Counted from the stretch's first letter, positions 27,337-36,902 are shown. The stretch: 64,000 nt of DNA from Ruminococcus flavefaciens FD-1 (GCA_000174895.1 ACOK01000119.1:124001-188000); one strand, 5' to 3'. Notes: generated from the letters alone by a model not told the origin. Made by a program: numbers and translations.

Positions 27337-28605
27337 TTATTTTATTTTTCTTGCTTCAATGTAGAATCTCTTGTCCTCTGCGTGTCCCATTGAGAATGTC
27401 TTTCTCGGCAGTGCGCCGTCCTTGATAACTGTCGGGAACAGCTGTGATTTGTCCATATCAGGCAGTATAAATGCGATTCCGCTGTGCTTCTCTGCCAGTG
27501 CCTTTACTGTGTCTGCACCGTGGATGTAGTCGATCTTTCCGCCGTTTGCCTTCAGATATCCGTCAAGGAAATTCTGGAGCGATCCAACTGAAAGGTTGCT
27601 GCTCTTCTTATTAATATACAGCTTCTTCTCAACGCCGCCGCATACGCAGATAACGTACTGGTCGGACTCAGCTGTCTCGGAAAGTCCCAGTGCTTCGGTG
27701 AGTTCAGCAATGAGCTTGTCGTTGTCAACATCGCATACAAGGCGGTGGATAGCCTCGAATTTCAGTGCGTCGCTGTGGAGATTTACTATCTCGGCAAGTG
27801 CGTAACGTGCAGGATGGTTGGAGAAGTCCTTATCGGGATCAGCCTTTTTCAGCTGTTCGTAGAACTCCTTTGCTGTTGCGAGAGAGTGGTTTCCGTCGCC
27901 CATAGCGTAGAGGAGAACGGGAGTGTCACTGAGACCGTACTTCTTGTTGAATGTGTCCTGCTGACCGAGAGCGGAAAGTGCTGAGTCGATCTTTTCCTGT
28001 GTGCCCTCGTCAAGGAGCCAGCCCTTGATTGAGCCGCCGTTCTGCATAAGTCCGAAATCGTAAAGCTTGCTGTCATCGGAAACTGCCTTTGCAAGGGGCT
28101 CGATAACGGTATTGTCGGGGTCGTCAATGAGTATCATGATGTGGGGAAGTTCCAGAGGAGCGCCCTGTCTTACCTTGATACGGGGAGGGATTCGCTCGAT
28201 AACTGTAGCCTCAGTCGCACGTACTTCGGAAGTGCTTCCCTTGGCGAAATCGTACTTCTCCAGATCGATAGCGCCGACGATTCCCTGACGGAGAATGCCG
28301 TTGCTCTGGATACGCTCAACGTAGACCATAGCGTTCTTGTATTCCTCGAAAATTCCGTCGGAAACGTACTTGTCCATAGCGGAGTGGATGTTGTCGATGC
28401 GCTCAGCAACGCCGTCCTGTTCGAGGTAGAGTTCGGGGAGGATGAGGTTGAGAGTTGATGGTGCGTCACCGACAATGTTGTTTACCTCGTCCCAGTACTG
28501 AGGTTCGCTGGTGTACTGGTCGCAGGCGATAACTGACCATTTGTTCATGTCAGTGCCTTTTTTCGGCAGAAGGATGTCGGCATTGTGGAAAGCGGTTGAG
28601 TTCAT
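27337..28605 (-). CDS. DUF1015-family protein
   Basis: A 422-residue protein matching DUF1015 (COG4198). It starts with ADILLPKKGTDMNKWSVIACDQYTSEPQYWDEV, and the middle region includes LPHIMILIDDPDNTVIEPL and VLLYAMGDGNHSLATAKEFYEQL, a hallmark stretch. The family is common in anaerobes and has been linked to kinase-like or amino-acid metabolism roles, but its function is not settled. It stands alone between two direct copies of repeat family B. AAAGGAG precedes the ATG. Confidence 0.8.
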   Translation of the reverse strand: MNSTAFHNADILLPKKGTDMNKWSVIACDQYTSEPQYWDEVNNIVGDAPSTLNLILPELYLEQDGVAERIDNIHSAMDKYVSDGIFEEYKNAMVYVERIQSNGILRQGIVGAIDLEKYDFAKGSTSEVRATEATVIERIPPRIKVRQGAPLELPHIMILIDDPDNTVIEPLAKAVSDDSKLYDFGLMQNGGSIKGWLLDEGTQEKIDSALSALGQQDTFNKKYGLSDTPVLLYAMGDGNHSLATAKEFYEQLKKADPDKDFSNHPARYALAEIVNLHSDALKFEAIHRLVCDVDNDKLIAELTEALGLSETAESDQYVICVCGGVEKKLYINKKSSNLSVGSLQNFLDGYLKANGGKIDYIHGADTVKALAEKHSGIAFILPDMDKSQLFPTVIKDGALPRKTFSMGHAEDKRFYIEARKIK

Positions 28606-28642
28606 AGTGATTCTCCTTTATATAAAAATAATAATTATCAGA

Positions 28643-28929
28643 AACGCCGAAGGCGCATTACGGAGTCCAGAGGGGTGTAGACCTCTCTGGCAGGGGGTGA
28701 ACGAGGGGGACAGCGTCCCCCTGACAAAGTAGTAAAGCGAGCGTAGCTATGCTTTACGGACTGTTCAGTAAAAGCGTCGGTCGAGCCGAGGGAAGTGCTT
28801 GTCCAACAGCCGAACAGCATTGCTTCGCTTGCTGTTCTACCTTTTAGGAGAGGCTCTGCCTCTCCCCGTACCCCTCTCCGCCAGAGAGGTCTACACCTCT
28901 CTGGACTCTGGTATTGTCGGCTTCGCCGA
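28643..28929. repeat. Repeat family B, copy 2
   Basis: Same orientation as copy 1 and near-identical over its last 130 bases. The two copies flank the DUF1015 gene as direct repeats 1.6 kb apart. Confidence 0.8.
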
Positions 28930-28938
28930 TTTTTTTAT

Positions 28939-29502
28939 TTATTTTTTGCTCAGAAACTTCTTCAGCTCATTGAAAAGCCGTCCCACGGGAAGTCCCACAA
29001 CGTTGAAGAAATCGCCGTTTATAGATTCTATCAGCTCCGAGCCTTTGCCCTGTATGCCGTAGCCGCCTGCCTTGTCGTAAGGCTCATCGGTGTCGGCATA
29101 TGCGGTAATTTCCGCCATTGTCAGGTCACGGAATGTCACATCCGTCACCTCGGAAAAAGAAACGCATCTCTCTCCGCAGACAATAGCACAGCCCGTCACC
29201 ACCTGATGAGTGAAGCCTGCAAGTGCCGATATATCGTCGATACACTGCTCCTTGTCCTTGGGTTTGCCGAGAATGCGCTGACCGAGGATCACGGTTGTGT
29301 CGCATCCGATAATAACGCTGTCGGGATATTTCTCAGCGGCGGCTCTGGCTTTCAGCTTTGCCAGATACTCCGAGGCCTCCATGGGAGGTATGCCCTTGGG
29401 CAGAGTCTCATCGCAGTCCAGGGAAACAGCGGTAAAATCGTCGGTTATATATTTCATAAGCTCCCTGCGTCTCGGGGATGCAGAAGCGAGGATAATGTCC
29501 AT
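28939..29502 (-). CDS. maf: Maf nucleotide pyrophosphatase
   Basis: A 187-residue Maf/YhdE-type house-cleaning enzyme that hydrolyses non-canonical or modified nucleoside triphosphates. It has the N-terminal signature ILASASPRRRELM (4–16), the VIIGCDTTVILGQRILGKPKD segment with the catalytic Asp, and KAGGYGIQGKGSELIESINGDFFNVVGLPV near the end. Length is typical. It is followed closely (21 bases) on the upstream side by the DUF6273 gene on the same strand, and AAAGGA precedes the ATG. Confidence 0.92.
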   Translation of the reverse strand: MDIILASASPRRRELMKYITDDFTAVSLDCDETLPKGIPPMEASEYLAKLKARAAAEKYPDSVIIGCDTTVILGQRILGKPKDKEQCIDDISALAGFTHQVVTGCAIVCGERCVSFSEVTDVTFRDLTMAEITAYADTDEPYDKAGGYGIQGKGSELIESINGDFFNVVGLPVGRLFNELKKFLSKK

Positions 29503-29523
29503 AATATCAGTCCTTTGTAAAGT

Positions 29524-30249
29524 TTATTTTTTCACTAAATCTTTATTTCTGAGGTCTACCCACATAGCAGGGCGAACTGCTGTTTCTTTAACAGTTACAC
29601 GATCACCGCAGTCCTGAAGCGGACCTTCATCATCCACAACTGTTGCATCAATATCAATATCACCCATTGTACGCATCCACCACCAACAATTACCTGTTTC
29701 GCTTGATTTACAAGTTCCCTGAGCGTAGCAGTATTCTGTGCATTTACACTGACGTGCTGCATCAGAATCAAAATATTCATTTGCCTCCTTCATGCTGAGA
29801 AGAAACAGCTTATCTGTTGTGTCACCGCCTTGCTCCGTATCATGTTCGGGATTTTTGTCAGCCGTTATATTTGAAATGATAATGCTGTCTTGTTCATCCG
29901 CATTAAAAGCCTCATTTATAAAATTTGCGTTAAGCCAAGTGCGGAGAGAACAATTTTCCCATGGAATATCTTTTAAATGTTCTGAATATGGGAGAGAATC
30001 AAGTGCATATCTGCTTATGAGAAGAACTTTGTTGTTTTCTTTTGCGAGGACAAGCCATTCAATAGGCTCTTTTCCGTTTAAAATGTCATTATCCTGCTCA
30101 TAAGAACCCATAACAACATACGAACCTATCGTAATATTATTTGCTCTTATAAGAAATGCCAGTATAATGCAAATAACACAAATCACCATAATAAGTGTTA
30201 TAAATAATACACTTCTCTTATTTATATTACAGTTTGATTTGATTAACAT
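29524..30249 (-). CDS. DUF6273 membrane-anchored protein
   Basis: A 241-residue protein with one N-terminal membrane helix (VLFITLIMVICVICIILAFLI, about 14–34), then an extracellular domain. The core PIEWLVLAKENNKVLLISRYALDSLPYSEHLKDIPWENCSLRTWLNANFINEAF is typical of DUF6273, and WWWMRTMG and RPAMWVDL follow. It contains several Cys (CKCTEYCYAQGTCKSSETGNC) that may form disulfides or bind metal. It is AT-richer than its neighbours. Function unknown; such domains often occur as surface proteins in Clostridia. Confidence 0.7.
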   Translation of the reverse strand: MLIKSNCNINKRSVLFITLIMVICVICIILAFLIRANNITIGSYVVMGSYEQDNDILNGKEPIEWLVLAKENNKVLLISRYALDSLPYSEHLKDIPWENCSLRTWLNANFINEAFNADEQDSIIISNITADKNPEHDTEQGGDTTDKLFLLSMKEANEYFDSDAARQCKCTEYCYAQGTCKSSETGNCWWWMRTMGDIDIDATVVDDEGPLQDCGDRVTVKETAVRPAMWVDLRNKDLVKK

Positions 30250-30320
30250 AAGCGTTCCTCTTTATGTTAGTTAACTATGAAATAATTTTACCATATTACA
30301 GCGTTTATGTCAAGGATTGC

Positions 30321-30352
30321 AGAAAAAAGGACGTTCCGAAGAACGTCCTTTT
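30321..30352. terminator. Bidirectional terminator of gapA
   Basis: A 12-bp stem AAAAGGACGTTC/GAACGTCCTTTT with a CGAA loop; on the minus strand TTTTTT follows. Confidence 0.85.
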
Positions 30353-30374
30353 AAACTGTATGAACAAAAATTAA

Positions 30375-31412
30375 TTAGCCAAGTTCTGCAAAGTACTTGA
30401 TAGTTCTTACCATCTGTGATGTGTAAGAATTCTCGTTGTCGTACCATGAAACAACCTGAACTTCGTAGAGGCCGTCACCGATCTCAGCAACCATTGTCTG
30501 TGTAGCATCGAAGAGTGAACCGAATCTCATACCGATAACGTCAGAAGAAACGATCTGATCCTCGTTGTAACCGAATGACTCAGAAGCAGCAGCCTTCATA
30601 GCAGCGTTGATGCCTTCCTTAGTTACGTTTGTGCCCTTAACAACAGCTGTAAGGATAGTTGTTGAACCTGTTGGAACAGGAACTCTCTGAGCAGAGCCGA
30701 TGAGCTTGCCGTTGAGCTCAGGGATAACAAGGCCGATAGCCTTAGCAGCACCTGTTGAGTTAGGAACGATGTTAGCAGCGCCTGCTCTTGCTCTTCTCAG
30801 GTCGCCCTTTCTGTGAGGACCGTCGAGGATCATCTGATCGCCTGTGTAAGCGTGGATAGTGCTCATGATACCGCTCTGGATAGGAGCATAGTCGTTGAGA
30901 GCCTTAGCCATAGGAGCGAGGCAGTTTGTTGTGCATGAAGCAGCAGAGATGATCTTGTCATCCTTTGTGAGAGTCTTCTCGTTAACGCTGTAAACGATAG
31001 TAGGAAGATCGTTGCCTGCAGGAGCAGAGATAACAACCTTCTTAGCACCAGCGTTGATGTGAGCCTGAGACTTGTCCTTTGAGCAGTAGAAACCTGTGCA
31101 CTCGAGAACAACGTCAACACCGATCTCACCCCAAGGAAGCTCGTTAGCGTCTGCCTTAGCGTAGATCTGGAGTGTCTTGCCGTCTACAGTGATTGTACCC
31201 TTTTCATCATCAGCCTCAACTGTGTGAAGGTTCTCACCGATCTTACCTGCGTAACCGCCCTGTGCTGTATCATACTTGAGAAGATGAGCGAGCATTGAAG
31301 GCTTTGTAAGGTCGTTGATAGCAACTACCTCATAACCCTCAGCACCGAACATCTGTCTGAAAGCGAGACGACCGATACGGCCGAAACCATTAATTGCAAC
31401 TTTAACTGACAT
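30375..31412 (-). CDS. gapA: Glyceraldehyde-3-phosphate dehydrogenase
   Basis: A 345-residue glycolytic enzyme. NAD-binding [18 protein letters not shown] starts at residue 4. The catalytic cysteine lies in [17 protein letters not shown], and [19 protein letters not shown] is at the C-terminus. The start at 31412 is fixed by AGGAGGT upstream; an earlier in-frame ATG at 31457 has no ribosome site. It stands alone with its own terminator. Codon use is highly biased, fitting strong expression. Confidence 0.97.
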   Translation of the reverse strand: MSVKVAINGFGRIGRLAFRQMFGAEGYEVVAINDLTKPSMLAHLLKYDTAQGGYAGKIGENLHTVEADDEKGTITVDGKTLQIYAKADANELPWGEIGVDVVLECTGFYCSKDKSQAHINAGAKKVVISAPAGNDLPTIVYSVNEKTLTKDDKIISAASCTTNCLAPMAKALNDYAPIQSGIMSTIHAYTGDQMILDGPHRKGDLRRARAGAANIVPNSTGAAKAIGLVIPELNGKLIGSAQRVPVPTGSTTILTAVVKGTNVTKEGINAAMKAAASESFGYNEDQIVSSDVIGMRFGSLFDATQTMVAEIGDGLYEVQVVSWYDNENSYTSQMVRTIKYFAELG

Positions 31413-31650
31413 TGGAAAATTACCTCCTAAAAATTTTATATTTCTATTATACTGCAAAGCTGCAAAATTTGCAAGTGGTTCGATAAAAAAATAACAGAAA
31501 ATTCAGGAAATGTACACTTTGAATTATGTGCACTAAACATACGAGAAAATTTTGTTGAATCTGACGGAGAAAAACTTGGCTTTAAGTATTTATTTTTTCA
31601 TGAAAAAGTAGTATAATAATAAATGTAATGCAGACAGGAAGGTGATATGA

Positions 31651-32394
31651 CTGGATAAATTCAACGATATAAAAAATTTCTTTGATATGCCCTTTGCAAA
31701 GGAGTATATCAGATATAACGACGCTATGGCAAGAGCTATGGCTGCTGCGGCGGAGATGCTGGATGACGGGCGCAGACGGAAGAAGTCCGACACAAGGGTA
31801 AGGGACTATATGATGTTCATGTCACGCAGTCTCATGCGCTCTATGGAGGTCTCGGCTTTTGCGGCTAACGAGATACCCGTCAACGACAGGGAGATCATTG
31901 ATATGCCCTCATTCTGCGAGGAGCTGACAAGTCAGTGCAATATCGCATCGGGAGGCAGAGCAAAGGTCGTGTTCACGGAAACGGACGGCGAGCCCTTTGT
32001 CAGCTGTCTTCAGTCCCTGAGGTATATTTTCCTCGGACAGATGAGGAAGATACTCCTTAATTCAGAGGACAGGAGAAATACATTCGTGATCCGCAGCTAC
32101 AGGAAGGACGAAAGCCTTTATTTTGACATGGAGGCGCAGGACAGACATGACTTTCCCGAAAGCGGAAGGGTACAGCCTCCCGAGGTGATGAACAGATGTC
32201 CCGACGAGATGTGTTCGCTTCTGGCTGAACGCATAGGGGCTGAACTTATATTAAATGAAAATGGTTTTACACTGTGCATACCTCCCTGCGATTTCAGGGG
32301 AGATGTGTCTATGCACAGCGAGGATATTTCTCCTGAGGGAAGCCCTTTTTCGCCATATTCCATTATGCTTGCGGACATGGATCCCGGGGAGTGA
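31651..32394 (+). CDS. Degenerate sensor-kinase-like protein
   Basis: About 247 residues. The frame opens at a CTG (31651) right after a stop, with AAGGTGA six bases before it; the first ATG (31687) has no ribosome site, so the non-ATG start is likely. RDYMMFMSRSLMRSMEVSAFAANEI resembles a dimerisation helix but lacks a clear phospho-accepting His. The segment FLGQMRKILLNSEDRRNTFVIRSY...LYFDMEAQ and the late LLAERIGAELILNENGFTLCIPP resemble a histidine-kinase ATPase with its N-box missing. It may be a pseudo-kinase or scaffold. No regulator gene lies beside it. Confidence 0.45.
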   Translation: MDKFNDIKNFFDMPFAKEYIRYNDAMARAMAAAAEMLDDGRRRKKSDTRVRDYMMFMSRSLMRSMEVSAFAANEIPVNDREIIDMPSFCEELTSQCNIASGGRAKVVFTETDGEPFVSCLQSLRYIFLGQMRKILLNSEDRRNTFVIRSYRKDESLYFDMEAQDRHDFPESGRVQPPEVMNRCPDEMCSLLAERIGAELILNENGFTLCIPPCDFRGDVSMHSEDISPEGSPFSPYSIMLADMDPGE

Positions 32395-32463
32395 TTATAT
32401 TCTTTTTATATATCGGTTTCAAATAAAACTAAGCATTTTACACAGAATAATCTGAATTTTTTG

Positions 32464-32492
32464 TTGACATTAATCAAAAAATGTATTATAAT
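32464..32492 (+). promoter_or_regulatory. Consensus promoter of the CYTH–phoH–ybeY–era operon
   Basis: TTGACA, 17 bases, TATAAT. The first gene starts 38 bases later. Confidence 0.85.
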
Positions 32493-32529
32493 GTAGTATT
32501 GGAAAATGTTTCAGTATTGGAGTGTGAAT

Positions 32530-33048
32530 ATGGGAAAAGTTTACGAGATCGAACGTAAATTCCTCGTCGAATTCCCCGACGTTGAAAAGCTTGACGTCCG
32601 CAAGAGAATAGGAATTACTCAGACCTACCTTACCGACGGTGAAAGAAATTCTCAGCGCAGAGTCCGCCGGCTGGACGAAAACGGTGAAATATCCTATACC
32701 TATACAGAAAAAGTCTTCCTCACACCTGTTACCCGTGAGGAAAATGAGCGCAGCATCACTCAGGATGACTACCGTCGCCTTCTCAAAGAGGCAAAGACGG
32801 AGGTCAGACCTGTTGAGAAGGTCCGCTACGCTTTCAACTATCACGATCAGCTCTTTGAACTGGATACCTATCCGTTCTCGGATTCGCTGGCTATCATGGA
32901 ACTTGAAATGAAAAGCCCCGATCAGCTGATCGATTTCCCTGATAACGTCAGGGTGCTCAAAGATGTATCTGCGGACAAGAGGTACTCAAATGCCGCTCTT
33001 GCTTCGGCAGGCAGATTCCCCGCAGACAAGATTGGAGAAAATAATTAA
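32530..33048 (+). CDS. CYTH-domain triphosphate tunnel protein
   Basis: A 172-residue protein with the CYTH motif ExExK at its start (EIERKFLVEF, residues 6–15), then charged strands (RRVRRLDENG, EKVFLTPVTREENERSI, EVRPVEKVRYAF, FELDTYPF, LAIMELEMKSP) that line the tunnel. Such proteins bind triphosphate-containing substrates and can be inorganic triphosphatase, thiamine triphosphatase or, rarely, adenylate cyclase. It shares one base with phoH (TAATG) and leads the operon. Confidence 0.85.
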   Translation: MGKVYEIERKFLVEFPDVEKLDVRKRIGITQTYLTDGERNSQRRVRRLDENGEISYTYTEKVFLTPVTREENERSITQDDYRRLLKEAKTEVRPVEKVRYAFNYHDQLFELDTYPFSDSLAIMELEMKSPDQLIDFPDNVRVLKDVSADKRYSNAALASAGRFPADKIGENN

Positions 33049-34019
33049 TGGCGGAAAAATTTGTAGACGTCGAAAGCCCCGATCAGCTTGCTTCGCTCTT
33101 CGGTCAGCTTGACGGCAACATAAGCCACATCCAGAAGGATTACAACGTTACTGCGGTAAGCAGGAACGGAGGCATAAAACTCATCGGTGACGAGGAAAAC
33201 GTCATCGGCGCCGAAAAAGCTCTCAGAGCCATTCTCAGACTCAGCGGCAGCGGACAGTCTGTCAGCGAGCAGACCGTCAGGTACGTCACATCAATGGTGG
33301 CTGACGGCGTTGAAGAGGAGCTTGAAGAACTGGGCGGCGACGGTATATGCGTAACGGCTTCGGGAAAGATACTCCGTCCCAGAACAGTGGGACAGAAACG
33401 CTACACCGATGCTATAAAGAACAATACCATCGTCCTCGGCATAGGACCTGCGGGTACGGGCAAGACCTACCTCGCTGTCGCTATGGCTGTAAAGGCGTTC
33501 AGAGAACATAAGATCAAGAAGATCATTCTTACCCGTCCTGCCGTTGAAGCAGGCGAAAAACTGGGCTTTCTCCCGGGTGACTTACAGGATAAGGTAGACC
33601 CCTACCTCCGTCCGCTGTACGACGCTCTCTTCGATATGTTCGGTGCGGAGAGCTTTGCCCGCTACATGGAGAAAGGCATTATCGAGGTGGCTCCGCTCGC
33701 CTATATGCGTGGACGTACCCTCGACGAAGCTTTCATCATCCTCGATGAAGCTCAGAATACTACTTCGGAACAGATAAAAATGTTCCTGACCAGACTGGGA
33801 AATGACAGCAGAATGGTCATCACAGGCGATATCACTCAGATAGACCTGCCCGATTCGAGAAAGTCGGGCCTCGTCGAAGCCATTAAGGTGCTGAAAGGCA
33901 TTGATGATATCGAGATACACAGATTTACCGAAAAAGATGTCGTGCGCCACAGACTTGTTCAGGACATAATCAAGGCGTACGAGAAATATAACGAAGGGAG
34001 AACGAGAAATCATGGCTAA
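33048..34019 (+). CDS. phoH: PhoH-family ATPase
   Basis: A 323-residue PhoH-like protein. An N-terminal KH-like segment (about 15–65) precedes a P-loop ATPase: Walker A GPAGTGKTYLAVAMAVKAF (about 135), LTRPAVEAGEKLGFLPGDLQDKVDPYLRPLYDAL, and Walker B AFIILDEAQNTTSEQIKMFLTRLG. These are hallmark PhoH stretches. It overlaps ybeY by 8 bases, the usual phoH–ybeY–era order in Firmicutes, and is thought to act in RNA metabolism. Confidence 0.95.
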   Translation: MAEKFVDVESPDQLASLFGQLDGNISHIQKDYNVTAVSRNGGIKLIGDEENVIGAEKALRAILRLSGSGQSVSEQTVRYVTSMVADGVEEELEELGGDGICVTASGKILRPRTVGQKRYTDAIKNNTIVLGIGPAGTGKTYLAVAMAVKAFREHKIKKIILTRPAVEAGEKLGFLPGDLQDKVDPYLRPLYDALFDMFGAESFARYMEKGIIEVAPLAYMRGRTLDEAFIILDEAQNTTSEQIKMFLTRLGNDSRMVITGDITQIDLPDSRKSGLVEAIKVLKGIDDIEIHRFTEKDVVRHRLVQDIIKAYEKYNEGRTRNHG

Positions 34020-34524
34020 ATTAAAAGTTTACGTTAAGAATAATCAGACAGAGGTGAAGGTGCCCGTAGGTATCAGACTGCTTATCAGAAGATGCTGTCA
34101 GGCTGTACTCACTACCGAGAATTTCGGCAAGGACGCTGAGGTAAGCGTTTCATTCGTAAGCAACAACGAGATCAAGAATCTCAATAAGATATACAGGAAC
34201 AAGGACAGCGTTACAGATGTTCTTTCATTCCCGCTGACAGGTGATGACGGTACTGTTGAGATCAACCCCGAAACAGGCGCTGTACAGCTGGGCGATGTGG
34301 TCATTTCCCTTGAAACTGCCGTTAAGCAGGCTCAGAATTACGGCCACTCACTGGAGAGAGAAGTGGGATTCCTCACCGTTCATTCAATGCTCCATCTCCT
34401 CGGCTACGACCACGAGACAAGTCAGCTCGACCAGCGCATAATGCGTGAGAAGGAAGAGTCTGTCCTCGAAAAACTGGGAATTTCCAGAGACGCTACTTTC
34501 GTAGTGAACGGAGACAATAACTGA
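34012..34524 (+). CDS. ybeY: Endoribonuclease YbeY
   Basis: A 170-residue metalloprotein acting in 16S rRNA 3' maturation and ribosome quality control. The zinc site H-x3-H-x5-H is visible in HSMLHLLGYDHET, and the family segment NKIYRNKDSVTDVLSFPL precedes it. The start overlaps phoH, and its stop shares one base with era. Length is typical. Confidence 0.95.
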   Translation: MAKLKVYVKNNQTEVKVPVGIRLLIRRCCQAVLTTENFGKDAEVSVSFVSNNEIKNLNKIYRNKDSVTDVLSFPLTGDDGTVEINPETGAVQLGDVVISLETAVKQAQNYGHSLEREVGFLTVHSMLHLLGYDHETSQLDQRIMREKEESVLEKLGISRDATFVVNGDNN

Positions 34525-35417
34525 TGTCCAGAACAGCCTTTGTAACTATCGCAGGACGCACCAACGCAGGAAAGTCCTCGCTTCTCAATGCCATCGTGGG
34601 CGAGAAGATAGCTTCCGTCAGCAGCAAGCCCCAGACTACACGAACACGTATCACGGGCATCCGCAATATAGACGATGTACAGCTGGTTTTCTTCGATACT
34701 CCGGGACTTCATAAGCCTGTGAACAAACTCAGCGAGCATATGCTCAATACCGTCAGGGAATCCGTCAGCGATATCGACGCTGTGGTATTCGTTATGGACT
34801 GCACCAAGAAGATAAATCAGCAGGAGCTGGATCTGCTCAAGTCTATGAACAGCTCGAAAATGCCGGTAATACTGGTGCTGAACAAGATAGACCTGCTGAA
34901 GAACAAGGACGAGCTTGCTCCCGTTATCGCTGACCTTACATCTAAGATAAACTTCCGGGCGGTTATCCCTGTAAGCGTCACCGAAAACAGCGGTATCGAC
35001 ATCGTTATACAGGAGATAATCAACCTCTCCGAGGAGTCGGTGCACTACTTCCCTGATGACATGATAACAGACCAGCCCGAAAAGGTACTGGCTGCGGAGA
35101 TGATACGTGAGAAGCTGCTCATGCTGCTCAATGACGAAGTGCCCCACGGTATCGCTGTGGGAGTTGAAGAAATGTCGGAGCGTGAAGACAAGGACATACT
35201 GGACATTTCTGCCGTTATCTACTGCGAGAGGGAATCCCATAAGGGCATCATCATCGGAAAGGGCGGAGCTATGCTGAAAAAGGCATCAACTGCCGCACGT
35301 ATGGAACTGGAGGATTTCTTCCAGATAAAGGTGAACCTGAAGTGCTGGGTCAAGGTCAAAGAGGACTGGCGCAACAGGGAAGGACTTATCAGAAGCTTCG
35401 GACTTTCTGATAAATAA
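34524..35417 (+). CDS. era: GTPase Era
   Basis: A 297-residue essential GTPase that binds 16S rRNA and assists small-subunit assembly. G1 is GRTNAGKSSLLNAIVGEKI, G3 DTPG, G4 NKID (at about 120). The C-terminal KH domain includes ESHKGIIIGKGGAMLKKASTAARMELEDFF. The N-terminus MSRTAFVTIAGRTNAGKSS is the usual Era start. It is the last gene of the operon, then repeat family B. Confidence 0.97.
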   Translation: MSRTAFVTIAGRTNAGKSSLLNAIVGEKIASVSSKPQTTRTRITGIRNIDDVQLVFFDTPGLHKPVNKLSEHMLNTVRESVSDIDAVVFVMDCTKKINQQELDLLKSMNSSKMPVILVLNKIDLLKNKDELAPVIADLTSKINFRAVIPVSVTENSGIDIVIQEIINLSEESVHYFPDDMITDQPEKVLAAEMIREKLLMLLNDEVPHGIAVGVEEMSEREDKDILDISAVIYCERESHKGIIIGKGGAMLKKASTAARMELEDFFQIKVNLKCWVKVKEDWRNREGLIRSFGLSDK

Positions 35418-35459
35418 TACCACAAATAATTCTTACATAATTACAGATAATAATAAAGA

Positions 35460-35616
35460 AATCGGCGAAGCCGACACCGGGATTCCAAAGGGAATGTACT
35501 TCCCTTTGGCAGGGGGTGTACGAGGGGGACAGCGTCCCCCTGAAAGGTAGTGTGACGAGCGCAGCTATGTCACACGGCCGGCAGACAAGCATTCCCCTCG
35601 GCGAAGCCCGACGAAA
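35460..35616. repeat. Repeat family B, copy 3 (short)
   Basis: CGGCGAAGCCG, GGGATTCCAAAGGGAATGT, AGGGGGTGTACGAGGGGGACAG, then a variant arm GTGTGACGAGCGCAGC...GTCACAC and GGCGAAGCC. It lacks the GAGAGGCTCTGCC half. Confidence 0.7.
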
Positions 35617-35703
35617 TAATTATCGATATTTATTTGACGAAGAAAACTTCATTGAAATGTAACAGGGACGCCATAGTGCGCCCCTTTGCATCAGGAGGTA
35701 ATT

Positions 35704-35835
35704 ATGGAAGAATTGCTGTGGGAGAGATTCACGGAAACAGGCAGGATAGAGGACTATCTGTCCTATGCCGTATATACTGAGGATACTCATGATAACAATA
35801 GAAGGAATAGTCCTGAGAGAGCGCTCGGTAGGTGA
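35704..35835 (+). CDS. yqzL: YqzL-family small protein
   Basis: A 43-residue protein, MEELLWERFTETGRIEDYLSYAVYTED..., with AGGAGGT five bases before its ATG. The W..F..TG.I..YL core is the YqzL pattern, and the gene lies between era and recO as in Bacillus and many Clostridia. Its 3' end overlaps recO by 47 bases. Function unknown. Confidence 0.75.
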   Translation: MEELLWERFTETGRIEDYLSYAVYTEDTHDNNRRNSPERALGR

Positions 35836-36532
35836 ACAGGATAAGTTCATCGACATCCTGACAAGAGACAGGGGAGTGCTGGAAGCTTCCGTAAAGGGAG
35901 CAAGGAAGATCAACGGCAAAAGCGGAAGTTCATCCCAGCTTTTCGCCTATTCAAGGTTCTGCCTCGATCAGCGGAGAAATATGCTGTATCTCAACAGTGC
36001 AGAGCCTTTACATATTTTTTACGGGCTTAGGGATTCGCTGACGAAGATATCGCTGGCCTCCTATTTTTCGGAGGTTTTGCGGTTCTGCGTGATACCCGAG
36101 GCTCAGAACAACGATATACTGCGCCTGACGCTGAACTGCCTGCACTACCTTGAAAAGAACGAGAGGAGCGAGGAATTTCTGAAGGCGGTGTTCGAGCTGC
36201 GGCTGATGTCGGAGATAGGCTTCATGCCTGACATAGTGGCTTGCAGGGAATGCGGAACATTTGAGCCTGAGGAGATATTCTTCTCCATAACGGACGGGGG
36301 GTTTTACTGTTCGGATTGTTTCGGGGAAGGTCATGGCGGAAATTATATGAGGGTGCGGCTGCCTGTGTTGAGAGCGGTGAGACATATAGTGCTTGCTGAT
36401 TTCGGGAGATTGTTCAATTTCCGGGTAACGGAAGGGACGATGAGTGCGCTTTCGCAGTTAGCGGAGGAGTACACGCAGGCGCATCTGGAGAAGAGTTTCC
36501 CGACGCTGGAGTTTTACAGGTCGGTGAAATAA
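35789..36532 (+). CDS. recO: DNA repair protein RecO
   Basis: A 247-residue recombination mediator. The N-terminal OB fold has MITIEGIVLRERSVGEQDKFIDILTRDRGVLEASVKGARK. A zinc-type cysteine set follows: CRECGTFEPEEIFFSITDGGFYCSDC. The start at 35789 (MITIEG) is preferred over the upstream ATG at 35765 because GAGG lies 7 bases before it and it matches the family's usual beginning. RecO loads RecA on SSB-coated DNA with RecR. Confidence 0.9.
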   Translation: MITIEGIVLRERSVGEQDKFIDILTRDRGVLEASVKGARKINGKSGSSSQLFAYSRFCLDQRRNMLYLNSAEPLHIFYGLRDSLTKISLASYFSEVLRFCVIPEAQNNDILRLTLNCLHYLEKNERSEEFLKAVFELRLMSEIGFMPDIVACRECGTFEPEEIFFSITDGGFYCSDCFGEGHGGNYMRVRLPVLRAVRHIVLADFGRLFNFRVTEGTMSALSQLAEEYTQAHLEKSFPTLEFYRSVK

Positions 36533-36557
36533 ATAAAAAAAGAAAAAATAAAAGAAA

Positions 36558-36841
36558 TCGGCGAAGCCGACAATACCAGAGTCCAGAGAGGTGTAGACCT
36601 CTCTGGCGGAGAGGGGTACGGGGAGAGGCAGAGCCTCTCCTAAGAGGTAGAACAGCAAGCGAAGCAATGCTGTTCGGCTGGTAAACAAGCACTTCCCTCG
36701 GCTTGACCGACGGTTTTACTGAGCCGTCCGTAAATCTACGCTTCGCTGGATTTACTGCTTTGTCAGGGGGCTTTGCCCCCTCATACACCCCCACAAGGGA
36801 GATAACATCCCCCTTGACCCCGGAATACCGCCTTCGGCGGA
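36558..36841. repeat. Repeat family B, copy 4 (inverted)
   Basis: Starts CGGCGAAGCCGACAATACCAGAG, runs through GAGAGGCAGAGCCTCTC, AGCAAGCGAAGCAATGCTG and TCAGGGGGCTTTGCCCCCT, and ends CCGCCTTCGGCGG. It is the reverse of copies 1 and 2. Confidence 0.8.
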
Positions 36842-36863
36842 TAATTATTAGTATATTTTTATC

Positions 36864-36902
36864 AGAACCCTTTCAAAATTCAATGCTTATGGGTTCTTTT
36901 TG
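36864..36902 (+). terminator. Terminator just before mutS2
   Basis: AGAACCC and GGGTTCT pair around a 20-base loop, followed by TTTTT. It may end recO transcription or act in the mutS2 leader. Confidence 0.5.
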
